The notes: generated from the sequence alone by a model not told the origin. Positions 1-10,640 are shown, counted from the stretch's first letter. The stretch is DNA of 25,069 nt from Psilocybe azurescens (GCA_023853785.1 JAJIRX010000587.1:1-25069); one strand, 5' to 3'. Program-made: numbers and translations.

Positions 1-849
1 TTTAGGCATATTTGTGTGGATTCGAAAGGATGTGTTGTCGACGGCGTACAATGTAGTAAGATGGAACAGAAGCGGTTGACCACTTACAGGCACATGCTCT
101 TTATGCGGGTTGAAATAATGCATCAAACATAGCTTCGGTTGTGGACTTTGATGTGTATACAGTAACGTTGATGACAATTCAAAGCGTGTACATGTCAGGA
201 TTTCTATGAATACTATCAGTGACAAGACACATGCGGTCTGGATCTTTCGTAGCTGAATGCAAACCCTAGACCCTCCCACGAATCGCGCCTTGTCCACTGA
301 AGGCGGCATGCGTTTAACGCGTTTCTTATCTAACGACACGTTTAGCATAATGCAACGCTTTTACTCGCGGATACTGTTCTATTCTGCTATCTCCGAGTCT
401 CACTGAAGTGTTTCTCGACGGTCAACTTGACAACGCTGAAATCGCGACGAATATTTTCAGCGTTCAACTTTGAGCATAGTCTCCGCTCTCACCACTCTAT
501 CTGAAACATACCCTCTGAATAGAGCCTCTCTTTCCCATATCCATTGAAATTTAATCCTTTCACAATGCCAACACCGGTCTCACTAACCGTGTGAGCTCGA
601 TACATCATCCCAAACGCACATGCACCTATACTGCCCCCTCCCCATGTGCAACTCGTCCGCCAGAGTTTTCTGTGATGGCACACGGTCGCGAGTTCACGTG
701 TCCAAAATCATTTGATTCCTGCGTCCTACCTGCAGTCTAACCGAGCTCGCTCAGCGGGAGCGCTGTGAGCACCCGCGTTGTCCGAGCGGACCGGGAGGAG
801 CGAGTCGAGCCGAGGTGAGTACTTATTATAGTGTTTGATGCTTGAGCTA
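1..849. other. Left flank, no supported gene
   Basis: No open reading frame here has convincing composition or recognisable motifs. A GC-rich, short-palindrome-rich patch at about 735-815 is followed by GTGAGT at 817-822, which would fit a 5' splice donor, and the transposon begins about 30 bp later. That would be compatible with insertion into a host intron, but the upstream reading frame is too short (about 35 codons) and unremarkable to call an exon. Confidence 0.4.
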
Positions 850-852
850 AGT
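850..852. repeat. Target-site duplication AGT (left)
   Basis: The trinucleotide AGT directly precedes the CACTG terminus of the left inverted repeat. The same AGT directly follows the CAGTG terminus on the right (17339-17341). A 3-bp duplication is the size expected for CACTA/EnSpm-type transposases. Confidence 0.8.
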
Positions 853-1015
853 CACTGCTGGGACTGAATAATTCACCGGAATGCAGATTCCTTGCAAAAC
901 AAATTGTCGTGACACAAAGTATTACGAATTGCAGAATGATTCATTCTCCATTAAATCTGCCATGAGCAGAACACAATAAGAATATTTGTAATACTTAAAA
1001 TTCTCGATCAACTCC

Positions 1016-1059
1016 GCCTAATGCAGAATTTTTCCTTTTGTATACAATCTGCATTAGGC
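1016..1059. other. Hairpin inside left TIR (12-bp stem, 20-nt loop)
   Basis: GCCTAATGCAGA at 1016-1027 is the exact reverse complement of 1048-1059. The same hairpin is present unchanged in the right TIR at about 17132-17175. Each arm contains one of the GCAGA motifs. Confidence 0.8.
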
Positions 1060-1270
1060 AGATTCGTAATAAAATTTAAAATTCTACCAAAGTATCGCCA
1101 ATTACAGAACTCACCATTTTGCAAATTGCAAAACGCAATGAGAATGTTAAGTTCGCGATGAATTCGGCTTATTGTAGAACTTTACGTTCTCATTAAATTC
1201 TGCAAATATTTTGCAAATTGCAGAACATAATCAGATTTCATCATTCTGCCGAGAGCAGAGAGCATCGTCT

Positions 1271-1302
1271 GATGTCGGGTGCACGTCGTAGGACCCGACA
1301 TC
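1271..1302. other. Hairpin at inner end of left TIR (10-bp stem, 12-nt loop)
   Basis: GATGTCGGGT at 1271-1280 pairs exactly with ACCCGACATC at 1293-1302. In the right TIR (about 16889-16920) two of the three TIR differences fall in this stem and weaken its loop-proximal base pairs. Confidence 0.75.
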
Positions 1303-1479
1303 GGACCCGATAATCAACTTTCAATCCAACTCTGAAGGACTGCAAAAATTTAATCTTTGTGGGTATCATTCATACGACTAATGAGATTTGCTACAAGAGG
1401 TATACTGCAATATTTACATCACAATACTGTCCAAGGGGTGTAAGATATGGTACATAATGAGAAGCATGGTATCAAATGG

Positions 1480-2066
1480 TTATCAAAGGTCGAACTGGAG
1501 GTTCTTTGGGAATCGGAATGGTGTCGACTGCCGAACACGACCAATAAACCTGTATAATAAGGACATTAACATCTGTAAGGTAAAGCACAATTATGCACAA
1601 TTCAATAGCTTGATCTACAAGCTCCGCATCTCCTTTTTGCATATTGACTACGTCACCAGTATATAAGGCCTGGCGCATGACAACAATCTCTCCTCTCCAT
1701 TCACCTGCAACAGCATTGGTAACGGGGAGGTGGAGGTGATTTTGACAAAAACTCGGAACCGCTTCACAGTCCCATCCCGATGGACAGTGATAGATGTGTC
1801 ATGAATATGAGGTTGTATGTAACGGTGCTGAAAAAGGCCTTCCACCCATGGATATCGCAAGGAGTGCCAGGTCCGAACAGCACAACTTTTTGATGAGACT
1901 TGGGTGCAAACATCCTTCCACACAGGATTGGCTGATTGACCATATAAACGTGACCGAATATAGAGGTTCTTAGCCTAGAGGGGCCTATTAATAAGAACTT
2001 GCATTACAGTAAAAATGTGCTTACTCTGCGAGATGGAGAAGGAGCAGTGCCACGAATTGAAGGCAT
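1480..2066 (-). pseudogene. Decayed accessory gene, family unnamed
   Basis: Read on the minus strand from ATG at 2066, the product begins MPSIRGTAPSPSRR. A putative intron follows, then fragments in shifting frames with motifs such as FGHVYMVNQP, GRMFAPKS, VLFGPGTP, HRDGTVKRFRVFV, EWRGEIVVMR and VVNMQKGDAELVDQAIE. I remember this motif series from a dispersed Agaricomycete protein found near Plavaka-type transposases, but I know no function. At least three frame changes break it: near 1975, near 1800-1830 and near 1730. The 3' end is uncertain: an intron at about 1570-1530 followed by a stop near 1480 is plausible. It is divergent from the coiled-coil gene and lies about 170 bp inside the left TIR. 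Alternative: an unrelated captured gene. Confidence 0.5.
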
Positions 2067-2511
2067 AGGATAAAACGCTTATGGGAGTGGTGTTTTCAAT
2101 TAGGTTGAGAAATATGGTGTTGCAAGTTAATGTGATTATAAGCTCACCAAACAATTAACTGCAGACATAAAAAGAAAACGGCTGTTGAGAAGGGTTCTTG
2201 GAGACGCCACCTCAAAATCAGGTTCATGACCAATTAGGAAAATGTGGAGTAATGATCACAAATAGTGGAATGGAGAGTCTGTAAGAATGACAACAAAAAA
2301 CCCGCTTGAAGGCAACACACGACACACACCACATACGGTGTTCAAAACAATAGTAAGTGTATCCATCAGCTTAAGGAATCCATGGCAACGTATGCTTGAG
2401 ATGCTACCTACAATGAATTTATTAAAGCGTGGTTAGATTATAAGGCCAAAACAGCAGACATCCCACAAAGTATTCTTCATGCACCTTGACTCTTTTCCTA
2501 CACAAATATCA
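2067..2511. other. Divergent intergenic region
   Basis: This AT-rich stretch separates the minus-strand gene starting at 2066 from the plus-strand gene starting at 2512. It probably holds both promoters. I see no clear TATA box, palindrome array or ORF with coding character. Confidence 0.4.
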
Positions 2512-2885
2512 ATGGATTCTTTCAACAACCAGTATCGCCCTTTGGACGACGACGACGCAGAGATGGCATCAGCAGCAGCAGCCCTGGAGGCTGGAAGTAT
2601 GTTCAACTCTCCTCGAACACGCCCTGCAACACCCATCAACTTCGCAAGCACTCATTCAACAATGACTCCTTATAACACCCCGGCTCTGAAATCGAATATC
2701 CTGCAACCTTGCCTTCCCCGCCTGCAATGAGACTCGAGGGTTCCTCACAAATGAGCACAGCACAACTCCCCTCTCAACTGCTGCCTCCTGTAGAAATCCC
2801 AACCGGGGCTTCAAAGCGTACACTTGAGGATAAGCATGCGGACAGGGTTCGAGTCGTTCAAAACCCTTCAATTCTGCCAGATGCG

Positions 2886-2933
2886 GTAAGTTGCTACACA
2901 TAAATGGCTGAAATAAACTAAAAACATACCTAG
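2886..2933 (+). other. Intron, 48 bp
   Basis: GTAAGT..CTAG. Splicing joins ..LPDA to YETIQSVRATMGRR in phase 0, and the downstream coiled-coil frame continues. Confidence 0.7.
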
Positions 2934-3047
2934 TATGAAACAATCCAAAGTGTCAGAGCCACCATGGGAAGACGATATGAAAACAGTTTGAGGCAAGCCA
3001 ATGAGAAGGCACAGCAGAAGGCTGATACAGTCGACCATCTGGTGAAG

Positions 3048-3335
3048 GTTGGGGAAGAAACAAATCGACAATTGCGGGAAGCCAACCAACGGAGGCTGCA
3101 GGCTGAAGCGCAACTAGAGGATGCCAATGGACGGGCTGAAGAAGCCACTAGGCGTGCTGAGCAGGCAGATCGACGAGCAAAGCAGGCGATGGTTGGAGAA
3201 GAAACAAATCGACAATTGCAGGAAGCCAACCAACGGAGGCTGCAGGCTGAAGCGCAACTAGAGGACGCCAACCGTCGGGCTGAAGAGGCTGCTAGGCGTG
3301 CTGAGCAGGCGGATCAACGAGCTGAGCAGGCGATA
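3048..3335 (+). repeat. In-frame tandem duplication, 2 x 144 bp
   Basis: Units 3048-3191 and 3192-3335 each encode 48 residues starting VGEETNRQL and are highly similar at both DNA and protein level. The period is a multiple of three, so the coiled coil was lengthened without breaking frame. Confidence 0.85.
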
Positions 3336-3626
3336 CAACAAGCACTAGAAAGTAGGGCTCAAGTCAAGGAGCTCGTGAAGGCAGGGGAAGAGGCAAAGCG
3401 TGCCTTGGAGGAAGCTCGACAACGGGCTATCAGAGCCGAAGAGCAGTTAGCCGAGGCAAACAGGCGAGCCGATGAGGCCAGAAAGCGTGCTGACGAGGCC
3501 AATGGACGGGCTCAAGAGGCCATTGCTCGAGCCGGAGAGGCGGAGCGTCGTTCTAACGAGGCAGAAGCGAAGATCCTGAGTCTTGCGGAACGCCTCGACC
3601 GATTGGAGCAGATGGGCCAACCTTCC

Positions 3627-3871
3627 AACAATAACGCTGGCCGGGCTGCTGTGGCGAATGAAACGGACGAACCTCAGCCTGTACCTGTGGGTGTGTTGCC
3701 TGCAGTGACACCGGTCCCTGTTCCCTGGTGCATGGAGCCAGACTCTGCATCTACGATGGACAATAATGCCGGCCAGACTGCTGTGGCGAATGCAACGGGC
3801 GAACCTCGACCTGTAGATGCGTTGCCTGTCCCTGGTTCATGGTTCATGGAAGCAGGTGCTGCATCTACGAT
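3627..3871 (+). repeat. Degenerate duplicated linker segment
   Basis: The segments at about 3627-3758 and 3761-3871 both encode a VANxTxEP..LPV...M..AS-TM pattern and share long DNA matches, for example GCTGCTGTGGCGAATG-like and GCATCTACGATGG. It is a second duplication in the same protein, outside the coiled coil. Confidence 0.65.
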
Positions 3872-4419
3872 GGCTCCGTCAGTGGCTGTACAACCCTCCC
3901 TCCCCAGCCCTCCAGAACTCGCATCACAGTCACCAGTGCGACATCCTCCAGTATCTCAAGGGCCATCTAATATCGATAGCGCCGTCCGGTGGAGAGAAAG
4001 GCAGGACAGTAGCCCCGACTCTGACTCTGAAAATGATGAAGAACAAACATCAAATTCTAATGCAACGGTTAGTATATAGAAATTTTCTGCAGTGATATTT
4101 GACTCACATTATAAAGATTGCGCCGCCGCCCCACGACATCTGCGCAATCTTCCGGACCTGCAGAGCCTGATATGCAACAATCTTCAACGTCCTCATCGAT
4201 GCCACACCCGACATCTTCTACTGCCTCCTCTGTTCCACGGCCCATATCCACTTTTCGATCATCACGCGGGAATTCTCGATATTCTCGTAACCAGTCGGAG
4301 GCAGTTTTCGGGAAGGCGTCACTGAACAACCTCGTTCGACTATAAGGAGGCCAACAAGAAGTAATCCCTATCACCAGTCACATCTCCGAGGCCATAACCC
4401 CCAACGTGCAGCAGGGCTG

Positions 4420-4469
4420 GTGAGTTCAATGACACTCTTTGTCAAGAAAATTTGTCTGATATCCTCCAG
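4420..4469 (+). other. Intron, 50 bp
   Basis: GTGAGT..CCAG. It joins HNPQRAAGL to RRVRYLMNEFMK in phase 0. Confidence 0.65.
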
Positions 4470-5544
4470 AGAAGGGTCAGGTATCTGATGAACGAATTTA
4501 TGAAGATAAAGAAGGCTAAAGATATCCGATATACGAACTGCGCAAGCATGGATGAAGTTACCGAGTTCGAACTCGGTCAGAACATGGGCCCCGATCTCAA
4601 TCCGATGAGACCATTTCTTGATACCACAGAAATAAACACCTGGAACCATCAACTATGCGACTTATTCATTGAAGAGTTCGGGAAGAGAGAGATGATACAG
4701 CTTACCGAAGCAAACGTCCAGGTCATCGAACACATGTTTTTAGATCGCCTAGACCGCCTGGGTCGCACTTATCGTGAATATCTTCATGATTCACCGGACC
4801 AAATAGAGGCTAAGAGAGAGAAAGAAAAGCGTTTGGGAAGAAAAATAGGCGCAGAACCGATGTAAGATTTTCACTGTTGACTATGGCGATCAAGTTTGCG
4901 ATACATCTATTGCAGAAGTACCATGAACGACTCGATATTTGCTACGGAAATGCGCAAAATCGGGATGGTTCGATCAACGTGTACTGGAAGGCTTCAGCGA
5001 ACTTGGTAGAGAGTCTTGGAACAGGAGGGATGAGTTCTGAAGAAAGTGGATGGGAGGACGAGAGGCAGCAAAAACGAGTTTATTGGGTCAAAAGACGCCT
5101 GTGGCGAGCCAATCGATGCACAAAGCGTCTAATTGCGATCGACAGAGAGAAAAGAGCACTGGCGCGGCTGGTGGCCCTCGACCGGGAAACCCACCCAGGG
5201 ATCGGAGGAGGAGAGAGGGTAATAATGGTACAATTAGCAACCGTGCTCCAAAGACAGGGTGTCCCGAAAACTTCTATTCGAGGGAATGGCTTGCAGGCCT
5301 AGGTAACACCCGACTGCACAAAGCGTTAAAAATGAAACCGCCAGTCAAATGGGAAGAGTCAGACGATGAATGAAGGTGCATTTGGGCACTCTGATGGTAT
5401 ATAATATTTCATAGTTGGTAGTAATCGTCGCCGGTCAAGTAATTACATTTGGAATATAGCCGTCGCTGGTCGATGTCGCCAAAAAAGATGGAAGCGGTGT
5501 CGTCCTGGGGAATGAAAGGGAAAAGATTCGCGTCTATTGAAAAC

Positions 5545-5769
5545 AGGAGGGAAAACAGTACCATGGAATATGCAGGATACCGTCGCCGATGAAGCGAGAC
5601 AAGGTAGGGGGTAAAGCGTTCGTTTTGTGTATGCTGAAGAGGAAGGAAAATCGTTGCTGACGAAATGACACGAGGCGAGATAAGCCAAAAATGAGGTCCA
5701 TGCATGTCAAAAAGAGGAAGGAAAACAGTACCATGGAATATCCAGGATACCGTCGCCGATGAAGTGACA
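5545..5769. repeat. Dispersed direct repeat (about 50 bp x 2) carrying a palindrome
   Basis: Both copies read GGAAAACAGTACCATGG then the palindromic core, then ATACCGTCGCCGATGAAG. They differ at a few positions, including one core base. A third, weaker partial copy lies near 5640-5670. Confidence 0.7.
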
Positions 5770-6270
5770 CATGAGTGCCCTGGAATATCCAGGACACCGA
5801 TGGATGAGTGGAAGGAACTTAAAACATCGAAATCAAACGCCAACTGATCGCTTACCTCAGTCGTCACGTGTTACAAGTTGTCGTGTCACACGACGTGTGT
5901 GGCTCATCTTCAAGACTTCAAGTTCCTGCGTGCACACATCATGGCTCGTTCACCGTGTCTTGGATATTCCAATGCACGGTTTCCACCCTAAGGTATCCTG
6001 GATATTCCAGGGTACTTTTATTTCTTTCCGTTGACAAGACGTACATCCTCCTCTTTTAGATCTTGATTCCCATCGATAACGTGGCTGCTTAATCGTGTCC
6101 ACTTCCACTCTTGTTCTGGATAACCAACGTATGGCCGAGTATCCTGGATAATCCAGGGTACTTGTTCTCTCAAACAACACATCAACTCATAATTCCATAC
6201 CGATAACTACAAGCTTTGGCAACGACGATGGCGCTTGTACTTTGTTATTACTTGACAACGCTCTCCTTAG

Positions 6271-6318
6271 GTACGTTTCTTTCTTCCTAAAGGAATTGTG
6301 TTTAACATTTAAATATAG
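6271..6318 (+). other. Candidate 5' intron of transposase gene, 48 bp
   Basis: GTACGT..ATATAG. If spliced, an ATG at 6228 would be in frame with the transposase, adding about 40 residues. I prefer ATG 6393 because the product then starts at the Cys-rich MPICYCVSHGC motif I expect at the N terminus of this family. This is therefore most likely a 5'UTR intron. Confidence 0.4.
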
Positions 6319-7177
6319 GCTGGAAATCTCTACGATTTCGACACTTGGGTGTTCTGGTTAAACCACTGCACTCTCCACTTCTTACTTCAATCATGCCCAT
6401 CTGCTATTGCGTCTCACATGGATGCGCCACCTCGGGTGGTGTCGATCCTCTTACCCAGGAGCCCAATGGCCGGAGCGTCAACGTCCGTACCTTGAGGGCG
6501 CATTCGGCAGATGACCGAAGCACCTATCTACGTTCTGCAGAGGAAAGGACGGATATAATCCTCACTGCTCAAATCGAAGAGCTCACTGCTCATCTCGGCG
6601 CAAGTGTCCTCGCTGACGAAGTTTCCGGACCATTCGAAACGCCTGGAGGCTCGCTGTGGGCGAGAGATAGTTCACAAAGCGGTCTCCCTCAACTAGGGGC
6701 TAACAAGGGCGAAGACGAGAGAGGCGAACGACCACATCCATCAAACTCCTCGAATTCGCCCTCCGGAGGTTATTCGATGCCCTCATCTCATTCTCATTCT
6801 CATTCTCCCCTCGTCAAGCCAATTCGAGACGTTCTAGAGAAGACAACATTCTCTTTGCTTAGCCGACCTTGACGCCGACGTTGACAACTTTTGCAAGAAA
6901 GCCCAGGATCGCCTTGCCTGCCTCGATAGCCCACCATCGTCCGGAATTCCTGCTCCTTTTCCTCTTGCCAACCTGCTCCAGTCGTCTAACCAGCTCATGG
7001 ATCGATTTGAAACCATAACTTACAAGGGTCCCGCTGTTCTTGCAGCCAAAGATCCAATTTTGCGTAAACTGCAAGCTATTCAGCTTCACTTGAAAACCGC
7101 AAGGAAAGAGTGGACCGAGAGGCTTTCTGACATAAAGGATATGAAAACACCTGCATATGGTCTCCCATTTGATACAG

Positions 7178-7234
7178 GTATTGGTGTCATTATGTTTATT
7201 ATTTTTCCACTTTTACTGATTGATTGCCTCTTAG
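7178..7234 (+). other. Intron in transposase, 57 bp
   Basis: GTATTG..TTAG. It joins LPFDT to GHHFKPILDNVDPILQ in phase 1, giving uninterrupted family-like sequence. Its length is a multiple of three and it has no stop. Confidence 0.7.
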
Positions 7235-8845
7235 GCCACCACTTTAAACCTATCCTAGATAACGTTGACCCAATACTACAAGTTCTCTTCTTTATGGTTC
7301 TGACATGCCAAGTCCTACTTGGTGTTAGTCGCCGTGGTTGCAACTTTCTGCTGAAGACGGTTCAATACATCATTCAATTAACCCTTGCTCGCCTCAGCCC
7401 CAATTTATTGCCCGGGGATCGCAATCTGTTAAATGACATTCCTGCCGATCCCCGTACATTTGAGAAAGCGTTCACCTTAGAAAGTCAACACACTATCTAC
7501 GCTGTTTGCCCAGATCCTGACTGCCACTTTACCTATAAACCGACATTCACCAAAGACTCCCCATTCCCATCTATCCTAATACATGCACCCATCGCCAATT
7601 CAAAGGAGGCAGGAAGTGTAAAACACCTCTTCTTAAACCACATCGCATAAATGGCCATACCATTTATATTCCAATTAAACCCTTTGTCGGATTCAGTTTC
7701 AAAGATTGGATGGCAGGGTTACTATCTCGATCGGGGTATGAGGAGAAGATGGACAATGCTTGGACTCCCTGTAAAGATAGATCGAGCCCTCCCATTGAAA
7801 TGAAAGACATCTTTGATGGTGAAATTTTAAGCGTGAACTTCAAAGGCCCGGATGGTCAGCATTTTAGTATGGGCGGCGAAGAAGGTCGATATGTTTTTCT
7901 CTTTGTGTTGACTTTTTAATCCTTTGGGCAACAAACAAGCTGGGAAAAAGAAGTCCATCGGCATTATCTCTATGGTCTGCCTTAATCTACCCCCTGATAT
8001 GCGATATAAGCCAGAAAATATGTTTTTATTTGGAATTATCCCCGGTCCACATGAACCACCCCTCGTTTGTCTCAATCATTACCTTTCCCTCCTTATCGAC
8101 CAGCTTTTGGAGTTTTGGTATACTGGAGTTCGTTTTCACGCACAAGTGCCTTCTTCTATGGGAGATGTGTTCGATGCGCTCTTGTCTGTGTGGTTTCTGA
8201 TCTGCTGGCAGCACGTAAAGTCGGGCGGATTTTGCTTCCAATTAGACATAGGCGCATGTGTGCAATTTGCCACTGTCAACATCAAAAGAGGACAAACTTA
8301 ATGACGCATTTGCTAAACTTGGAGAGCGTAGGACGGATAAAGGGACTCGTGAGCTGGCTCAGTCCTATTTAGATGCTCTGGATGAAAAGGAACAGAAGGA
8401 AATGGTCAGCGACACTGGTGTCCGCTGGTCTGAGTTGTTTCGTCTTCCATATTTTGACACTTCTCGATTCGTCGTTGTTGATGCGATGCACAACTTATTC
8501 CTTGGCTTGATCCAGGAACATTTTGAAATTCTGGGAGTTCGAATGGAAAAGCAAGGCCAGGATAGCATCTCTGTTCTTTCATTGGGTATTCCCGATCAGT
8601 CAAAAACCCAGTTAAATCCAAAGGAGCTGAAAAGTCTAAACAAATTGATCACTATCTTGGAATCTCCAATAAACAAGGAATTAACGACCGAAGCTGGTTA
8701 CAATGCTTACTTCAAACGGTTTGAGAACCTGCACAGGGGTGCCCTTCAGCTTGTATTTCATTCATTATCACTGAAGGCCCAAACGATGTACCCGAACAAA
8801 ATGCATCTCAATAAACCTGACTTTATTCGGTCAATTCTTACATGG

Positions 8846-8895
8846 GTAAGTTCTGCACTTGTTGGCCAAAGTTCATATTTCTGATTTTTATGTAG
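8846..8895 (+). other. Intron in transposase, 50 bp
   Basis: GTAAGT..GTAG. It joins SILTW to RCKQTEEPPQFKFNN in phase 0 and skips an in-frame stop. Confidence 0.75.
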
Positions 8896-9446
8896 CGGTG
8901 TAAACAAACTGAAGAACCTCCGCAGTTTAAGTTCAATAACAGATCAGTCTTCACTGAGCAAGAAATCCATGAACTTCGTGCAGATATCGAAAATATGATC
9001 ACTCCATCTTGGCTCACATCCGTCCCAACCAACCTCGGCGAGCCAAGCCATGGCAAGCTGAAGGCAGATCAATGGCGCACTCTTGGTACAACCTACCTTC
9101 CTGTCACACTCATACGGTTATGGAATACCCTGGAGAATAATGATACCCGTTCTTCACAGTGCAAGAAGTTATTGGGAGTAACACTGTCATTGGTTTCCGC
9201 AGTTGTTATTGCATCATCTCGCATTACATCATCCAAAAGGCTGATCAATATCTTTACCACATGCACAATTATCTAAATGGACTGCGTGTCCTTTTTCCTA
9301 AATACCGGTTTCTCCCAAATCAACATATGTCCCTTCACCTTGCTGAATATTTGCGGCTTTATGGACCTGTGCACGCCTGGTGGACTTTCCCTTTTGAACG
9401 TTTGATTGGCCTTTTGCAACGTATCCCTCAATAATTTTACAAGTGG

Positions 9447-9497
9447 GTAAGTTATGGTGTCTAGTTACAGTTTTGGATATTTCTCATCGTCTTCCAG
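9447..9497 (+). other. Intron in transposase, 51 bp
   Basis: GTAAGT..CCAG. It joins LQVG to QLEETISTSFVKSSNLRALL across the junction. Confidence 0.65.
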
Positions 9498-10145
9498 GAC
9501 AATTAGAAGAAACAATATCAACCTCTTTTGTGAAGTCATCTAACCTCCGTGCGCTACTTCTAAAAGGAGGTTGCCCCCAAGCCATTAAAAACTGTAGTGG
9601 TTTTTTCGAAACTAGTTGATCCTCAAGTTCGCAATACACTTCTCACGGATATCTCTCGTTTTCTTGCACTCGAAGAAAATGGAGATGAGCCCCAGGACCC
9701 TGTGAGAGGCAATTTCAAAGCCCTTTCGGAAGGACATTACAAGGCTCTTCAAACCTATTATCAGAATGCTGATACGCCACGAGAAGCCAAAATCCTAAGC
9801 TTATACACCTTCAATGGGTTGACATTTTCTACATTCTCACGACACAGGGGTAATAGCTTTATTCTTGTTCGTCGGCCATCACTTCCCTCCATTCCTGCAC
9901 AAATTAACGGCATCCTTCAACTTCCTACAACTGAAATCTATTTTATTGTTCAATACTTCCTCAAAGCTGTGCCTGACGACCCATTCCAACAATATCCCAT
10001 TCTTCAGGCGTCACTCTGGTCTCAAAATCTTGGACAGCTTGTGATCATTAGGCCACAAGATATTGAATGTCATTTTGCTGGTCTTCCTTTTAGGTGGAAA
10101 GAGACAGGTTGCCTAGCAGTCATGTCTTTATCTCGAGAGTACTAA

Positions 10146-10455
10146 ATCATACACACTCCATCTGTTATTATTTTGTTGAAAATTCTATTTTCCTTATGCT
10201 GATGAGTATCAGAGGCCACAACGTCATGAGTCCGATTGCATTGTATCATTTCTTTTTGTTTAATGCTTTCCCACAGATTTCCGGCTTATGCCTGATGGCG
10301 ACTAACACTTTAATTAAATTGTCCTTGTTATACAATAAACACTCCAAAGGTTGCGCCCGCACATGAAACCCTGCACGCATGAATCATGTGGATGAACTTG
10401 CACTGCAAACTCAACCCAAGCGTTCGCTAAGCCCTAGATGTGCTCAAAGCCTATT
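10146..10455. other. Convergent intergenic spacer
   Basis: About 310 bp separate the transposase stop (plus strand) from the stop of the minus-strand gene. The stretch is AT-rich with no ORF of coding character. It probably holds both 3' ends. Confidence 0.4.
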
Positions 10456-10640
10456 TATGAAAAAAATAAGTGCCATGTATCTGGTTCAAATGTAAGTCTT
10501 ACAGTCTTTAAGTCCTTCACCTGCTGTCTTTGTTCCTTCTTCTTTGCATGATCCGATGTGTACTTAAGTCGCATTCTTAGTGCTTCTCTGATTGGCCAAT
10601 CCCTCACATAAACGTTCTTAATGTTGAAGGTTTCCGCGAC

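Larger units (their letters stand above)
853..1310 (+). repeat. Left terminal inverted repeat, 458 bp
   Basis: It matches the reverse complement of 16881-17338 over its full length with three single-base differences and no gaps. It contains eleven GCAGA/TCTGC pentamers, for example at 883, 931, 966, 1023, 1058, 1220 and 1255. It also has a 12-bp perfect stem (1016-1027 with 1048-1059) and a 10-bp perfect stem at the inner end (1271-1280 with 1293-1302). Repeated subterminal motifs in CACTA elements are known binding sites for element-encoded proteins; binding here is inferred. Confidence 0.93.
2512..5373 (+). pseudogene. Coiled-coil accessory protein with conserved C-terminal region, frameshifted
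   Basis: The likely start is ATG 2512 (MDSFNNQYRPLDDDD); ATG 2479 is in frame upstream. After a frame slip near 2680 and an intron at 2886-2933, a long Ala/Arg/Glu-rich coiled coil runs to about 3600. It includes a tandem 48-residue duplication (3048-3191, 3192-3335). A Pro/Ser-rich linker with a second internal duplication follows. An intron at 4420-4469 leads to a more compact region (RRVRYLMNEF, NTWNHQLCDLFIEEF, YREYLHDSPDQ, GMSSEES, VKRRLWRANRCTKRL, PENFYSREWLAGL) ending at TGA 5373. Frame changes near 4070-4120, 4315, 4865 and 5180 disrupt it. From memory, the C-terminal motif series recurs in basidiomycete proteins next to Plavaka transposases. A DNA-binding or oligomerising partner of the transposase is an inference only. 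Confidence 0.6.
5374..6392. promoter_or_regulatory. Transposase upstream region with GGAATATCC-core palindromes
   Basis: About 1 kb lies between the coiled-coil gene and the transposase start. It contains near-palindromes of the form CCTGGA-ATA-TCCAGG or the reverse orientation. Perfect nine-base cores are at 5735-5743, 5782-5790, 5962-5970 and 6000-6008; variants are at 5565-5573 and 6143-6157. Two direct repeats of about 50 bp (5545-5600, 5714-5769) each carry one site followed by the same CGTCGCCGATGAAG sequence. A candidate 5'UTR intron (6271-6318, GTACGT..ATAG) lies just before the start codon. The position suggests an operator or promoter, or an internal recognition array for an element protein. 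Binding is not shown by sequence alone. Confidence 0.5.
6393..10145 (+). pseudogene. Plavaka/Tnp2-like transposase, multiply frameshifted
   Basis: It would catalyse cut-and-paste transposition of the element. From ATG 6393 the N terminus has a Cys/His cluster (CYCVSHGC). Then come a Ser-rich linker and a long conserved body with PILQVLFFMVLTCQVLLGVSRRGC, HTIYAVCPDPDCHFTYKP, GNKQAGKKKSIG, MRYKPENMFLFGIIPGP, RFVVVDAMHNLFLGLIQEHF, PSHGKLKADQWR and YGPVHAWWTFPFERLIG, ending at LSREY (TAA 10143-10145). This order matches basidiomycete Plavaka/Tnp2-type transposases as I remember them. Introns at 7178-7234, 8846-8895 and 9447-9497 restore the frame. About ten frame breaks remain, near 6860, 7580, 7893, 7914, 8140, 8230, 8275, 9237, 9430 and 9600, several in T or A runs. 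N- and C-termini are both present, so the gene is full length but inactive. Confidence 0.85.

Noticed and set aside
2840..2870. GGTTCGAGTC resembling a tRNA B box
   Set aside because: It lies inside the coiled-coil coding sequence, with no A box or cloverleaf around it.
2709..2903. Separate small gene
   Set aside because: It is the second frame of the coiled-coil gene after a frame slip, running to the 2886-2933 intron.
5409..5867. 152-codon minus-strand open frame
   Set aside because: It runs through the direct repeats and palindromes, its product merely repeats the repeat units, and neither its composition nor its motifs suggest a protein.
6228..6392. Longer transposase N terminus from ATG 6228 through the 6271-6318 intron
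   Set aside because: In frame, but the added residues look unlike the family. The Cys-rich MPICYC start at 6393 is the expected N terminus.
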